A DNA stretch of 11,772 nucleotides, taken from NCBI GenBank assembly GCA_000433455.1, contig HF992499.1:181407-193178 (forward strand). Reading direction: 5' to 3'. This document shows positions 11,751 through 11,772 of the stretch, piece by piece. The position numbers and the translations under genes were made by a program. The notes beneath the pieces were generated by a model that saw nothing but the letters and a program-made list of their open reading frames with translations, searched no databases and had not been told where the DNA came from. Numbering within the stretch: the stretch's first letter is position 1; every line of letters starts with the position of its first letter. The stretch is from Mycoplasma sp. CAG:877. GTDB taxonomy: Bacteria; Bacillota_I; Bacilli_A; RF39; UBA660.

Positions 11751-11772
11751 GCGGGTATGGCGGGATTGGCAG
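11751..11772 (+). tRNA. tRNA-Leu, 5' end only (cut by the right edge)
   Basis: The last 22 bases match the start of Firmicutes tRNA-Leu: acceptor arm GCGGGTA, then TG, the GCGG of the D stem and the beginning of a long D loop (GATTGGCAG). It starts 8 bases after the previous tRNA, as in a processed tRNA cluster. The anticodon is outside the window. Confidence 0.82.

Overview
The window is strongly AT-rich, with A- or T-ending codons, low-GC Gram-positive style ribosome binding sites (GGAGG-type) and sigma-A promoters. Trp is read from TGG, and TGA is used as a stop (genes ending at 4676 and 6962), so the standard bacterial code fits and the Mycoplasma code does not. Pyruvate phosphate dikinase, RNase HIII, CvpA and thioredoxin all look like those of Firmicutes. 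Together these suggest an uncultured, gut-type, reduced-genome Bacilli or Tenericutes-related bacterium; this placement is inference. No mobile element, phage gene or CRISPR array is visible.

Layout. At the left edge is the 5' part of a leftward RNase HIII gene (1-160). It diverges from a rightward cvpA-trxA pair (235-1263) that ends in a hairpin terminator. Next is a monocistronic ppdK (1370-3991) with its own promoter and terminator. A two-gene unit of unknown function follows (4170-4957): a very charged basic protein translationally coupled to a small acidic one. A 366-base gene-free stretch (4958-5323) leads to a small exported Tyr-rich protein (5324-5584). Then comes a PfkB-family sugar kinase overlapping a stand-alone Smr-domain gene (5822-6962).

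The most unusual part is 7018-10997. A near-consensus promoter, whose -35 box overlaps the Smr stop codon, drives two genes 17 bases apart. The first encodes a membrane-anchored ectoprotein with three 34-residue, two-cysteine repeats and a thrombospondin-like Trp/Cys segment. The second encodes a 776-residue mosaic protein whose only hydrophobic segment sits at about residue 234 and ends in a perfect lipobox (Cys250). Both look like cell-envelope proteins of an undescribed surface system.

The right end holds a 139-residue unknown protein (11164-11583) behind the best promoter of the window, then the start of a tRNA cluster: a CAT-anticodon tRNA, probably lysidine-type tRNA-Ile2, and the 5' end of a tRNA-Leu running off the edge.

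Window-wide habits: seven of the nine proposed promoters carry an extended -10 (TGn) element, and three terminators overlap the stop codon of the gene they end.
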